The position numbers and the translations under genes are program-made. This document shows positions 37,902-49,500 of a stretch of DNA of 64,000 bases, piece after piece. The notes beneath the pieces were generated by a model. The model was not told the origin of the DNA. It did not search any database and was given only the letters and a program-made list of their open reading frames with translations. Source of the stretch: Galbula dea (Eukaryota > Chordata > Aves > Piciformes > Galbulidae); contig VWZX01010081.1 of the NCBI GenBank assembly GCA_013399015.1, positions 1,966,736-2,030,735 on the forward strand, read 5' to 3'. Position 1 is the first letter of the stretch, and every line of letters begins with the position of its first letter.

Positions 37902-40461
37902 ATGAAGCAACTTTGCATTTGCCAGGGCCACAGAAGCCATCTTGCTTCTCCCTCAGAGTTTTGTTTGCCTCACTGTCAAGCTTTGGGTGAGTAATGTTTA
38001 AAAGTATTGACATCTAGAGATAAGGGCTGTGATGTAGGAAAGGCAGCATTCTACAGTCTCAAGAAGAAACATCTTACTATTGAATCATAGTCTCAATGTC
38101 ACAGACCCAAATGTGTTTTTCTTCCTCTTTGCATACAATTATGATAAACCAGAATTTCTTCTCAAGGTATTGTATAAAATTCTGGAAGAGAAGGCAAAGG
38201 GAGATTGTTTGTGGCTTCATCAAAGTGTTTAAAGAACATAAATTTGGCTTTCAGGATATTATCAGTCAAATGCTCATTTTGGAGTTGTTGCTGTCATCCA
38301 AGTCAAGGTTTGAAGATGAAATTAGAAGATCAAGATTTCAGACATGTTTTCTCCATGGACCTCTTCTGTGTATGTGGGTTTTTTTGATTCAGACATAGCT
38401 GGATTTTGGGAACTGTTTAGTACATGCTAACTGCAAATGATCTCAAGAGGAAGAGTTTGAAAGCCCCAAAGAGGCACAGAGCAGCTGCATCCTTCAGCAA
38501 CGTTAGGGTGGTTCATTAAGTGAATGGAAATGACTCTGCTTGAGTAACCTGCTGCCATGGGTAGGTGCCTGGCTGCCAGATAGTGTTTTGTAATGTGACC
38601 AGAATAAGACTTTTGAAGTCAGTGAGACTCAGCTTTGAGCATGTATGAAATCACAAGCATATGATCACTGTAAACATTTACCCCTGGCATAGAAAAATCC
38701 ACCTTCTTCAAGAGAGAGCAGGGCACAGATCAAATAAAGCAACCCTTTTCTCTGACATCTCTTACAGGTACTTTGCCATGGTGCTAGTCTTCATCCAGCT
38801 CCATATCTGGTTCAATGGAATCTGTTGTAACTGTTCCATTATATTGTATTCTTAATTTTCTTTAGAATGGCTTATAGACCATTTATGCTTTTGTTACTTC
38901 TTCAATCTCAGTATTTTTTCCTATTAATAGCCTGGCATTCATTTGGCCTAGCATAAACCAAGGCCAAATTATTTCCTGCCCCCTTATGCAAGGTACTGCC
39001 TGTTCCCAGAGGCTTGCTTTGTACATATCTAAAAAAGGTGGATATTATGCTACAATGTCAACTGACATTTAGCATTAAAGTCTGTTCCTTTTGTCTCAAG
39101 TGAAATACTGTTCCTTTTGCAGTACAAAAGATGCTGATCATTTTCCACCATCCCTTCCCATAACTCTGGAATGTAGAGCTTGCTACCAGCTAACCTACAA
39201 AGCAGCTGCCACTGAACAGAAAAGACACAAAAGATTGAGCAGAATTCAAGCAAAATGAAATGAAAATAATCTCCTATCAGAAACATCTCAGAAGTGTGGT
39301 CTCTTTTCAACAATGAAAACTAGCATTTAAATTCCCTAACAGACCTGAACAGAAGCACAGAGCATAAGAGAGAAATACATAACACTTAGGTCAGCTGAGT
39401 TCCTTAGCTCCTCTAAGCTTTTCTTGTCTAAAAGGAAAAGCAATGGCACAGGAGTGCACTCAAATACTATGAAAGAAACAATGCTTTCTGCTGTTTAATA
39501 CCTTTCTCTGGAAGCTCTCTAGGTGTTTTTCTCTGAATAGTAATTGTGCTTTGCAACTAATTTGAATATCCCACTAAGGGAGGCTCAGTTATATCTCTCT
39601 ATAAGTGCTAGAAACAGGGTTCTGTCCTCATTTATCCCAGCTTAGAAATATGACAAGTGGTAAATTGAGGAATAAACTCAAGGTGTAGTAAGTAGAGCAG
39701 TTAATATTTTCACTCTGGTGTGTGAAAACAGGAGAAATTAATTTTCATTCTCTTCAAGTTCAAACACTGCAAATATCACAGATTGTCTCATCTTAGATTT
39801 ATCTTGTCATTTCCAAAGAGGGCTGCTTCCCTTTCTGGTTGGTGAGTGCTTGCAGTGGGCTGCTTTTCTGCACTTTCCAGCCTGGGGATGGTCTTTATTT
39901 TGCAGGAGCCTAAATCTCCCAGTGAAGAAGTGCACATAAATTTACCTGAATATATAAATCAATGAGTTTGAAAAATGCTGTAATCTGGGTATCTTGGTAC
40001 CTTTTGAAATCATTAAACCTTATAATGGGCAAAAGGAAATAAGAGCAAAATGAATTGGAAGTGAGGAAACTAGGTGGTTTTTCACCTTTGATTTTTTTTT
40101 AACAGGTGAATTTAATGGAAGATCAATAATGCTGTCTAGGGTCAGCTGTACTTTAGGGAGGTAGTCTTTGCAGTTCTCAACAGTGTCTTCTACAGCATCT
40201 CAGCCATGACCATCCATACCCTTTGATCCCAGTAATGCATCAGTTTGAAGCAACAGAAATGCCAGTCATGCTGGTTTGTGCACTGATGTATGAGGAAATC
40301 AATAATAATGGAATTTAGTCATCAAAGCATGTTACAAGGTAGTGTACAAACATTAATTAACCTTTAAAAAATAAGTATGGGAAAAGTAGTACTGTTCCTG
40401 TTTCAGACCTTGTGATAACTGGAGTGTAGGAAGATAGGAATGGCTGGGTTCTTCCAAAATT
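37902..40461. other. Unique intronic sequence, no gene seen
   Basis: AT-rich intron. A 100-codon frame at 38096-38398 has no domain. No repeat was recognised. Confidence 0.5.
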
Positions 40462-40730
40462 GCAGGAGGCTAAGAGGAAATGGCCTCAGGTTGTGCCAGG
40501 AGAGGTTCAGGTTGGACATTAGGAAACAATTTCTTCACTGAAGGAGTAGTTAAGCATTGGAACAGGCTACCCAGGGCAGTGGTGAAGTCATCATCCCTGG
40601 AGATATTCAAAAAAGGTGTAGATGTGGCACTTAGGGACATGGTTTAGTGGCATGGTGGTGTTGGGTTGATGGTTTGGACTTGATGATTTTACATGTCTTT
40701 TCCAACCTTAATGATTTCATGGTTCAATGA
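40462..40730 (+). mobile_element. CR1 LINE 3' fragment
   Basis: Landmarks include AGGAAATGGCCTCAGGTTGT, GGTTGGACATTAGGAAACAA, GCATTGGAACAGGCTACCCA and GTGGCATGGTGGTGTTGGGT, ending TCCAACCTTAATGATTTCAT with a decayed tail. The frame is interrupted. The subfamily matches the antisense copy at 33366. It faces the copy at 40912 tail-to-tail across about 180 bp. Confidence 0.93.
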
Positions 40731-40911
40731 AGAAAGGGCAAATCCTCTGATCCTAGGCTGCAATTTTATGCCTAAGACCTCTAGAAAACCTTGAATCATG
40801 TCTAAAGGCATCTAGCTTTCCCACCTTTGCCTAACACAGTAGTGATGGTGGACCAATTATAGATGGGTGCAGAGCCACTGCTTTGGCTTTCCCCTGTTTG
40901 ATGCAAGGCCA

Positions 40912-41408
40912 CATCACAGAATCACAGAATGTTAGAGGTTGGAAGGGATGTCTGGAGATCATCTAGTCCAACTCCCCATCAGAGCAGGGTCACCTAGAGC
41001 AGGCTGCACAGGATGGTGTCCAGGCAGGTTTGGAATGTCTCCAGAGACAAGAGACCACCACCAGCCTGTTCCAGTGCTCCACCAGTCTCAAAGAAGTTCC
41101 TCCTTATATTTAGGTGGCACTTCCTATGTTCCAGTTTGTGCCTGTACCCTCTTGTGCTGTTTCTGGGCACCACTGAAAAAAACCTGGCCCCATCCTCATG
41201 ACCCCCACCCATTAAGTATTGATAGGCACTGATAAGATCCCCCCTTAGTCATCTCCTCTCCAGGCTAACCAGCCCCAGCTCTCTCAGCCTCTCCCCATCA
41301 GAGAGATGTCCAAGCCCCCTAATCATTTTCATAGCCCTTTTCTCTACCCTCTGCAGAAGTTCCCTGTCCTTCTTCAACAGGGGAGACCAGAACTGGACCC
41401 AGATCTTA
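40912..41408 (-). mobile_element. CR1 LINE fragment (~0.5 kb), antisense
   Basis: The + strand begins ATCACAGAATCACAGAATGT, the reverse complement of the ATTCTGTG tail repeats, then TTAGAGGTTGGAAGGGATGT and ATCATCTAGTCCAACTCCCC. On the minus strand the coding part reads VQFWSPLLKKDREL, then RLRELGLVSLERR, then a RRNFFETGGALEQA segment, the C-terminal part of the CR1 reverse-transcriptase protein. It is 5'-truncated near 41408 and noncoding. Confidence 0.94.
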
Positions 41409-43716
41409 GGTAGCATGCTGTACTTGAGGGAATACACTTCAAAGGAGGTTTTGCTGGTAATGAGAGAAGGTTTTAGGTTATTCTGTATATGTATTAACAG
41501 CCTGGCTTTATGCTGCTGTCCAGTGTGAAACCATTGTGATAGGAATCCTGCAAGAGCAGCTTTTCATGCCCCCATTACAATGTACTCTTAAAATGAAGGG
41601 TGTGGGTGCAAGTCCACATGCTTGTGTCAGCATCTCCTCTGAACCTGTCTGAACTCTTTCCTTTTTTCCTAGTCTGTAACATAATATATCCCTGTGCCAT
41701 ATTATAGGCTCTTTCATTAGATTTAATTTCTTCTCTTGTTTATTTTATTGCACTGACTTAAGAGAAATATGATACCAGGCCTGTCATTGCCTTAGGGGTT
41801 TTTCCCCCCATATAAATATTATTTTTTTGATGATTCCAGGAATTCTGAGGGCAAAAAAATATTGATTTCTTTATGTCAAAAGGCTCTTCTGAGTCTCATA
41901 AATATTCTTTTTGTCAAGATTTAATAATTTGTTGTCTAAGCCAGTGCTTAAGTGGAATAGATTTATGTTAATACAAACTTTCTTTGGTATTAAGATGATC
42001 AATTTTTCAAGTGAGGAAAAAAGGGAAGGTGTAAGGAGCAGCAAATGATCCTATGTACTCTGGTTTACTTGTAACCTCAGGTTCAAACCAGATGATTTTG
42101 AGGGAGATTTCATTGGGTAGTTATTAAAATGCAGAGAGGGAAATAGGTGCTTTTTCAGTAGCTACCTGTAGCAGAATTACTGTTTATCAAAGTCAACAAG
42201 TGTTGAATTACAGTGTTTGCAAGGTGGTTTTCCACACTGGTCTTGGATCTGGGAACATGAAAGTTAGAGTGAATATTCAGACTTCAGTTAAACCTGAAAA
42301 ACCCAATCTAGTGAGCTAAAAAAGCAGTGGGACTGTTCTCCAGGTTGTTCACTGGGCTTCTAGCCAGCCTCCAGCCATGCATCCACAAGGCAGGGAGAGG
42401 CTTTCCATGGACTTGAATGGGAGTCCCCTTCAGAAGGAAAACCATCCCTTCTTCTTACTGGAGGGAAGAGTAATTGGATTTTAGGGTAATTCATATGTCT
42501 GTGAAGCCACAGTGATTCCAGTTGCATTAGATGAAAATGAGACCAGATACTTCAATTTTACTAAGTGTGATAAAAGCCATTTTGGGACTGAGGAGATGAA
42601 GACACTTGGTAGAGTGTTTATCTTTTTGGGGCTATTTGTGCCTGTTAAAGAAAAGCACTTGATAGATGATAACTTCATGTTTATTACAACTTGTATAGGA
42701 GAAGTTAAAAAGCTTCATCCATTGCCTCCTTTCACTGACCTGCTTTATTAAGCTGTTTTTTCTTACAAGTGTTCTCTCCAAATGCAGGTCAAGTTTTGTT
42801 GCTGACTTTCTAACCATGAGGAATACAAATTTGAAATCAATCTCAATTCTAATATAATTACCTAAACTTTAATTATATGCATCTCCTGACTGAACAACAA
42901 ATTATTTCAAATTGAGAATGAAAAAAAAAGAAAGTTGCAGGATATTTTTATTTGTGTTTTTGTTGACTCTTTCTGTTGTAAAGTCATACCTCAGTCACCA
43001 GCTGAGTTGGGAAGGGAAACTAGAATGTAGGGATTTAGTTACATGTGTGTTGATGTTTTGTATTTTAATGTGACTCAAAGTTTGACTTGCTGCCTGACAA
43101 AAAGAAGAGGGTTCTATTTCTTTCTGCAGCAAAGTTTCAGACCAGTGAGCCTTCTGGCAGGATGATCAAAGTTGAGTTTCAGTGATGGCTGTACAGATTG
43201 CCAGATTATATTGTATATAATTAGCATATGTTGTTCAAAATACTTCTTGGTTATACCAGTGAGAAGCCAGAAGCACTCTCCTGAGATCAATGTATTTTCT
43301 GTGCTATTTACACTGCTGAAATCACAGTTCAGCTCAGTCTGTTTTTATAATATGTTGTACACAACTGTGAATACATATTTGATTATAATAGTAATGTGAT
43401 TAAATTTCAGCTTTGTTCACTTCACCTGCTTTTGCTCACTATATTTCTACTGAGATTTATTCCAGCATTCAAAACTCCTCAGCTGCTTCAGATAACTGCC
43501 AGGAAAATGAAAACAGCATACAAGAAACAAACAAAAACCCCTCTGCCAAGACCTCCATTCCTTTTCCTCCTACAAACATGGGTTTCATCTCTGCCACTGT
43601 GGCAAATCTACACATCAGCTCTTTCCATTCTCTGTACCAACAGAAATAAGAGACTTGCAGGCAAACCAGGAGAAATGGATTGGTCTTCAAGTACTAACTT
43701 TAAACTAGTGATCTTT
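41409..43716. other. Unique intronic sequence, no gene seen
   Basis: AT-rich intron without recognised repeats. Two overlapping frames on the + strand (43396-43737 and 43413-43649) and one on the minus strand cover the same bases and have no domain. Confidence 0.5.
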
Positions 43717-44100
43717 TTATGTAACAGAGAAGTATAATTTCCTGGATTTCATTAGCACTGGCTTATTGTCCAAGAAAATTTCCCCCCCCTTTGCAGCCTC
43801 TCTCAGGAGGTTCCCTCCAGCATAGACGGTGACACTGGAGCACTTTAGGAACTTGCACACGGGCTGCCTGCCGTCGGTCTCAGCTTTGTCATTGCTGAGC
43901 AGCTCTGCAATCCCAACCACCAAGCAGCTCTGAAATGATAAATAAAACTTTGCCAGCATTGTTGTCCTGCCTTTACACACCAGAGGCATGCTCTTGGGGT
44001 AAATCAACACTGCTGCTTTAATGCCTGTCGACAGAAGCCGGAGTTCTCTTGCTGCAATTTCTCCTTTTGTTGCATCCAGTTTTCTGCAGTAAGCCTGTGT
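43717..44100 (-). other. Unidentified 127-codon open frame in a CpG-bearing island
   Basis: The minus-strand frame is open from just after an in-frame TAA (44101-44103) to TAA at 43717-43719. The translation looks more protein-like than most frames here: mixed charge, four Cys, segments such as FQSCLVVGIAELLSND and KCSSVTVYAGGNLLREAAKG. About six CpGs fall in it. There is no ATG at its beginning, so it would have to be an exon or the decayed remnant of a retrocopy. I do not recognise the family. The + strand of the same interval also has exon-like signals, given separately. Confidence 0.25.
43781..43946 (+). other. Possible cryptic terminal exon: acceptor then AATAAA
   Basis: A pyrimidine tract (TTTCCCCCCCCTTTGCAG) ends at 43796, a good acceptor, and AATAAA follows at 43941-43946. 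If exon 1 (phase 1) were spliced to base 43797, the frame would run eight further codons after the junction codon and stop at TAG, giving only a signal-peptide-sized product. Acceptor-like sites are common by chance in long introns, so this is a weak call. Confidence 0.15.
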
Positions 44101-44106
44101 TTATTA

Positions 44107-45805
44107 GCAGCTTCTCTCCCTGTTTGAAGCAGAAAAAGAGAAGATATTTTCTCTGAAAGAAAAGGGCAGAGATGGTCATGAAACTTGCTTCTCTGCAGTG
44201 GCCTGAATTTTCATGACATAGTTTTGCTTTTTGTTGGAAACAATGTGCCAGCCACTAACTGGATCAATAGGCATTGATTTTTGAATAGTGAGGAGAGACA
44301 AACAATTGACAGAGGAAATCATCTTATGCTGAAAGCAATTGCATAATACATGTTTTACCTGTAAATGATGGCTGCCTGAGATAAAAAATAAAGCAGAGTG
44401 TTTATGACCTGGGGAGAGGAAAAAAAAAAAAAAGTAGTTAAATGAGGTTTTAATTCTAATTTGTGTTATTTTTATGACTGATCTAGAACAGAGTAGCTAA
44501 TTTTATTCTAAGCAGAGTGGTTATGGTGTGTGATTCTTTTTTTTTCTTCCTTTTTCCTATCTCTGCTGGCTTTTTCTGTTTAGTTGTAAGAAAAGTGTGC
44601 TAAGTAGACCCAGAAGAGCTTTCAAAGGATAGATTGCTATTGCTTTTGGTTGTACAAAAAGGTTAATTATGGAGGTTGGGAAAATGTTGCTGCTTTAATG
44701 ATAAGGGAGTACTATACAGAAATGACTAAGTGAGCTAGTTTTCAGGGTCATCTTAATTTTAAAATAAATGACAAAACATCAGGCTCCTTGATCATTCTGA
44801 GCATTAAAAATGCAAGGTCTGACATGCATGAGAAATACCTAATGACCAGAAAATCTAGGATAGGTAACACAGGAGGAGATCAACCAAAAAATAATTCATT
44901 ACAATTTCTAGGTAACTCAGTCTTTCTAAAAACTAATCAAAAAAATGTAGAAACCCAAAGTTGTAGAATTTTTTGCCAGAGTTTATAGACTGTTAAATAA
45001 AACAGAACTTGTAATAAATTAAACTTAATTTAAACCTCTTCTTTTTTATTCTTCTCTGCCATTCAAGTCAATTAGTAGTGCAAGGTTTCAAAGGAGAACA
45101 GAATTTGCACTTTATTGTTGACACACTAAAGATGACATATGATCACCATTTTTGCTTTAGTGCTGGTCCTGTAATACAAGTTTTCAGAGAGAAGAATATA
45201 TATTTTCCCTCATTTTTGCACTAAGTGACTAAAGAAGCCTCTTCAAGGTTTGGGCAACATTTCCTTGCCAGGAATATGGAGACCTAGAAATTACAGATTA
45301 GTAGAAAATACAAGAAAGTCTCTGCCTGTCAGTTTAAAGAATAGCTGCTTAAGAGCATCAGCCTTGAAAAGTGTTGAGATCAATGGTTGGTAAACCTCTA
45401 TAGGTACCAGAAACTCACCTTCTGCTGAAATAATTGTTCTTATATAAATTGATTGAGTCCAATGCAAATTGCTTCCAGCTAGTGAACTAACAGTAATCAG
45501 CTGCCTTTTGAGATTGTCTCAACCCAGTGCCCTTGAGGAATCACCTCTGTGAGCAGCACTAAATACAGGTTGTTGGGATCTGGGACTGTTCTGCCTTAGC
45601 AGTGGTTGGTACTCAGCTGCCAAGCTAATCCTAGCAGAATTTCACAGCAGAGGGAGGTTCTCTAGGGCTTAGATGCAATTTAGTTTTTAATACTTTCTGT
45701 ATCTGTTACCTTATGGCTTTTGGCTACTGTCATTATTTTAAGTCATCTGAGTTATATTTGAGGACCAAGCTAATGTAGCCCAAGGTGCAAGGAGTTTGGA
45801 GTTTT
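44107..45805. other. Unique intronic sequence, no gene seen
   Basis: AT-rich intron with a 15-base A run near 44420-44434. No exon or transposon was recognised. Confidence 0.5.
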
Positions 45806-46597
45806 TTAGAGTGCCAGGGGTTGGAAGAGGCCTCTGGGGATCATCTAGTCCAGCCTCACTGCTACAGCAGGGTCGGCTAGAGTAGGTTGCACAGAATCAT
45901 GTACAGGTGGCTTTGGAAAGTCTACAGAGAAGGAAAAGAGGCACCAAAACCTCTCTGGGCAGCCTGGGCCAGTGCTCTGGCACCCCCACAGCAAAGAAGC
46001 ATTTCCTTATGTTTAGGTGGTACTTTGCATGTTCTAGTTTGTACTTGTTCTCTTTGTCCTATCAGTGGGCACCACTGGAAGGAGTCTGGCCTCATCCTCT
46101 TGATCCCTACCCTTTAGATATTGATAAGCACTGAGAAGATCACGTCTCAGCCTTTCCTCATAAGAGAGATGCTCAAGTCCCTTCAGCATCTTTGTAGCCT
46201 CTGCTGCACTCTCTCCAGTAGTTCCCTATCTCTCTTGTCCTGAGGAGCCCAGAACTGGACACAATACTCCAGATGGAAACTCATTAGGGCACAGTAGTGG
46301 GGAAGGAGAGCGTCCATTGACCTGGCAGTCACACCATTCTTAATGCCCCCCCAGGATCCAATCAGCCTTCTTGGCCACAAGAGCAGATTGCTGGCTCATG
46401 TTGAACTTGTTGTCCACCAGGACTCCCAGGTCCTTCTCCACAGAGCTGCTTCCCAGCAGGTTAACCTCTAACTTGTACTGGTGCATGGGGTTATTCTTAC
46501 CCAGGTGCAGGACTCTACACCTGTCTTTGTTGACCTTCATGATGTTCCTCTCTGTCCAACTCTCCAGCTTGTCTAGCTCATGTTCCAGGTTTTCATA
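45806..46597 (-). mobile_element. CR1 LINE fragment (~0.8 kb), antisense
   Basis: The + strand starts in GAGTGCCAGGGGTTGGAAGA and ATCATCTAGTCCAGCCTCAC, the reverse complement of a CR1 3' UTR that has lost its tail repeats. The minus strand codes, in broken frames, for LDKLESWTERNIMKVNKDRC, then VLHLGKNNPMHQYKLEVNLL, then EKDLGVLVDNKFNMSQQSAL, then an ERVQQRLQRC segment. These are consecutive parts of the region following the CR1 reverse-transcriptase core. It is the copy reaching furthest 5' together with the one at 33366. Confidence 0.94.
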
Positions 46598-49500
46598 TTC
46601 CACTTATTCTTTGTAGTTGCAAGAGTTGGCATTGAATTTTGAAGACAAAAATATTTTAGTCCTATTCCACCCTGCACTTTAGTGACTTGATTGAAAAACA
46701 TTCTCCATCTGCCTGCTTTGGAAACAGAATATCTGTAGGAGTGACCAAGCAACAGGCTCATCAGTAATCCCAGGATACTTCATTGGGTTTGAATTCTTCA
46801 AAATCTGATACCTGAGTATTTAAAAAATTTATAATTCAGGCCTGTTGCTGTTGCAGTCAATGAAGAAAATATATTAAAGTAGTTCAGAAGTGCTAATACA
46901 GTAGAAGTTTGCAAAGGTAGCTACTTGGAAGTTATTGCATTAATTTATAATTCATAAAACTAATGAGTTTTGTATGGAAGTTAATATCTCAAGATCCTTT
47001 GAATGAAAACATTTGTTAGAAACATTATTAACATTAAAATGAAGAAACATTTTGCTTTTCATATTCATTTTTTGTACATCTCTTCTGCAGTTTTGAAATG
47101 TGTTTGTCTTACAAATGGTGGTGATGCAGGCACAATAGTGGTGCAAGTTTAACAGTGTTGGGATGGTGGAGAAAGATGGCAACTCAGCAAAGCAGATCCT
47201 GGGGGAATTATTAATATTTTCATATCTGACTTCTCTTAATTGGTTCTTTAATATAAGTGAAAAAGGGAATATTTTGCCAGTGCTTGAGAACAGGGCTGGC
47301 CCTTACTTGGGGTGTGTCTGGGGTAGGTTTCAATTGAGGTCAGCAGTGGCGCTTGCCCTGTGGAATCACACTGCTTCCCAGTGCAGGCACACACTGAGCT
47401 TTAAACTACAGCACATAGCAGGAAGTTGTAACAATTCCTTAAAACTGTATTTAATAGATATTTTTGTGAGCTTTTTCTGCTTCTGTGGTTTCTTGTCCTA
47501 TCTTGTTGGTAAGAGTTAGAAGAATTATAGTCAAAATTACGTAGAACGTTGGCTACTGTAATCTCCAGCTAAAGAGCAAAAGTGTTGCTGGCTCCTAAGA
47601 GTTATGACTGAGATCCTGGCAGAGGCAAAATATTGGGATGATGTGGAGTTAAAGAAAATACTGTTGGGGAAATAATGTGGGAGAGCTGGTCAGAGAAGCA
47701 GATGCTTGTAGTGATGAGAGCAGGAGCTGTATAGCTGCAGACTGGTTGATGGATAGAAAGGGCCATTGCAAACTAACATAGGTGGTGTTGGAAGCTGAGC
47801 TAGGCAACTGAAGATAGGCAAGCCAAAGACCTGGAGAGGAAAAATATTTAGTAGGAATACTCTGTACTGAGCAAGGGGTGTAGTAGTTTGTTATTTATCC
47901 AAGAGAAACTTGGATGCTGAGAACACAGAAAATTAGAATTATGGATAATGAGAATCTAGAAAATGATGGGGAAAAGAAAGACTGAAGGAGTGGTTGGGAG
48001 GAAAAGCAGCTTGGTGTAGCTGTGTTTGTGGTGAGTAGATCAAGCTAATGTGTTGGTAAAGATTCCCCAGAGCTTGAGTTTTGTTTGGGGGAGTAAATAC
48101 AGAGTAACTGTGCTCCAGAAAGTGTAAGAGAGTCCTGGTGCAGGCTGGAGCTCAGCTCCTCTCTGGTAGACAACATTTCACTTGAATTGCAAGTATTTGC
48201 ACATGCCAAAGTGTAGTGTATAGTTGAGTATATAAAAGCAGTGTGTCTTTTATTGAAACACCTCCCACAATCAATCTGAAATATAAGCAGTTGCCTTTGT
48301 GTATTCTGAAACATGTAGTTTTGTTATGAAAAGTAGCTCCATTTGCTTTTGCCTCAAATAAAGAAGGCAAATAAATATTTTTGATTTACTGTACTATTTC
48401 CTGACTAGCATATGTTAGTTTGCAGCATAAGCAGCTTATATAGATCTAAGAGTTAACCAGGACTTCAGTGTAATTCCTGTTGAGGAGTTAGCTGTTAACT
48501 TCATGCAAGTAAAACCATTGAGTTGCTTATTTAATGACTGACTTGTTTCTATGGAAAATCAATTAGCACTGCCCCTGTGGTTTCCTTACCTTTTCTCTTC
48601 AAGGATTCTCACCAGGAGAGCTACTGGCACAGCAGGCTTTTGGCACCCACAAAGTCTTGCAGTTTGCAGGGAGCTCCCATGGTGCAGGGATGTGCCAAGT
48701 CAGTGCATCAGAGCAGGGAAGGAGCTGGGCAATGTCACTTCAGGGCCTTTACACTTACTCTTAAGGCTAGCATTAAGAAATATCAGCCTTAGGGATTGAT
48801 GAGGAATGCTAATGGAAAGGGAAACATCATTGTTTTAGTCAAACAGTAGATGGCTCAGAAAGGGTCAGTTCTAGCTGGTGCTGGATGAGCACTTGCAACT
48901 GGTTTTTATGTGGATGTTTTTGGTTTGGGTTTTGTTTGTTTGGTGTGGGGTTTGTTTGTTGTTGTTGGGTTTTTTTCCCTTCTTTTATTAAGATTGTCTA
49001 TGTGCCAGGGAGGAATGTACTGGAATAGGACTGTGTACACTCTGGGATAGAGGTGAGAGGCACTGAGCACATCTCAACTCATTTTCATGCCAATGCATCT
49101 GGTTGTGTTCTGTAATGGTTCCATATTTGGGTCTCCTTGGAGCAGCATCAGCCAAGAGCCAGTGCTTCCAAGCTGCTTCCTGGGTGTTTCTGTCACTGCT
49201 TTGAAGCAGGCATATATCCTCTCAGGAATCTCTCTTGGATTTGTTCTTCCAGCATTTGTTACACTGCTGACTGTGCCTAAATCAGCCCAGATTCACAAAG
49301 AGCTTTGTATATGCTTGCTACCCTGAGATAAATCAATCTTTGCTTTCTGGAAAGTCAATTGTATTCTCATTTATCTGCCTGGTTATTGATAGGAATCCTT
49401 CCACTCCAGGAAAGCAGAAAGCAAAAAGCAGGTGATGGACAGTGAACCCCACACCTTTCTTCTGGTGTTAGCACACTGACTTGGCCCCAACATGCCCCAA

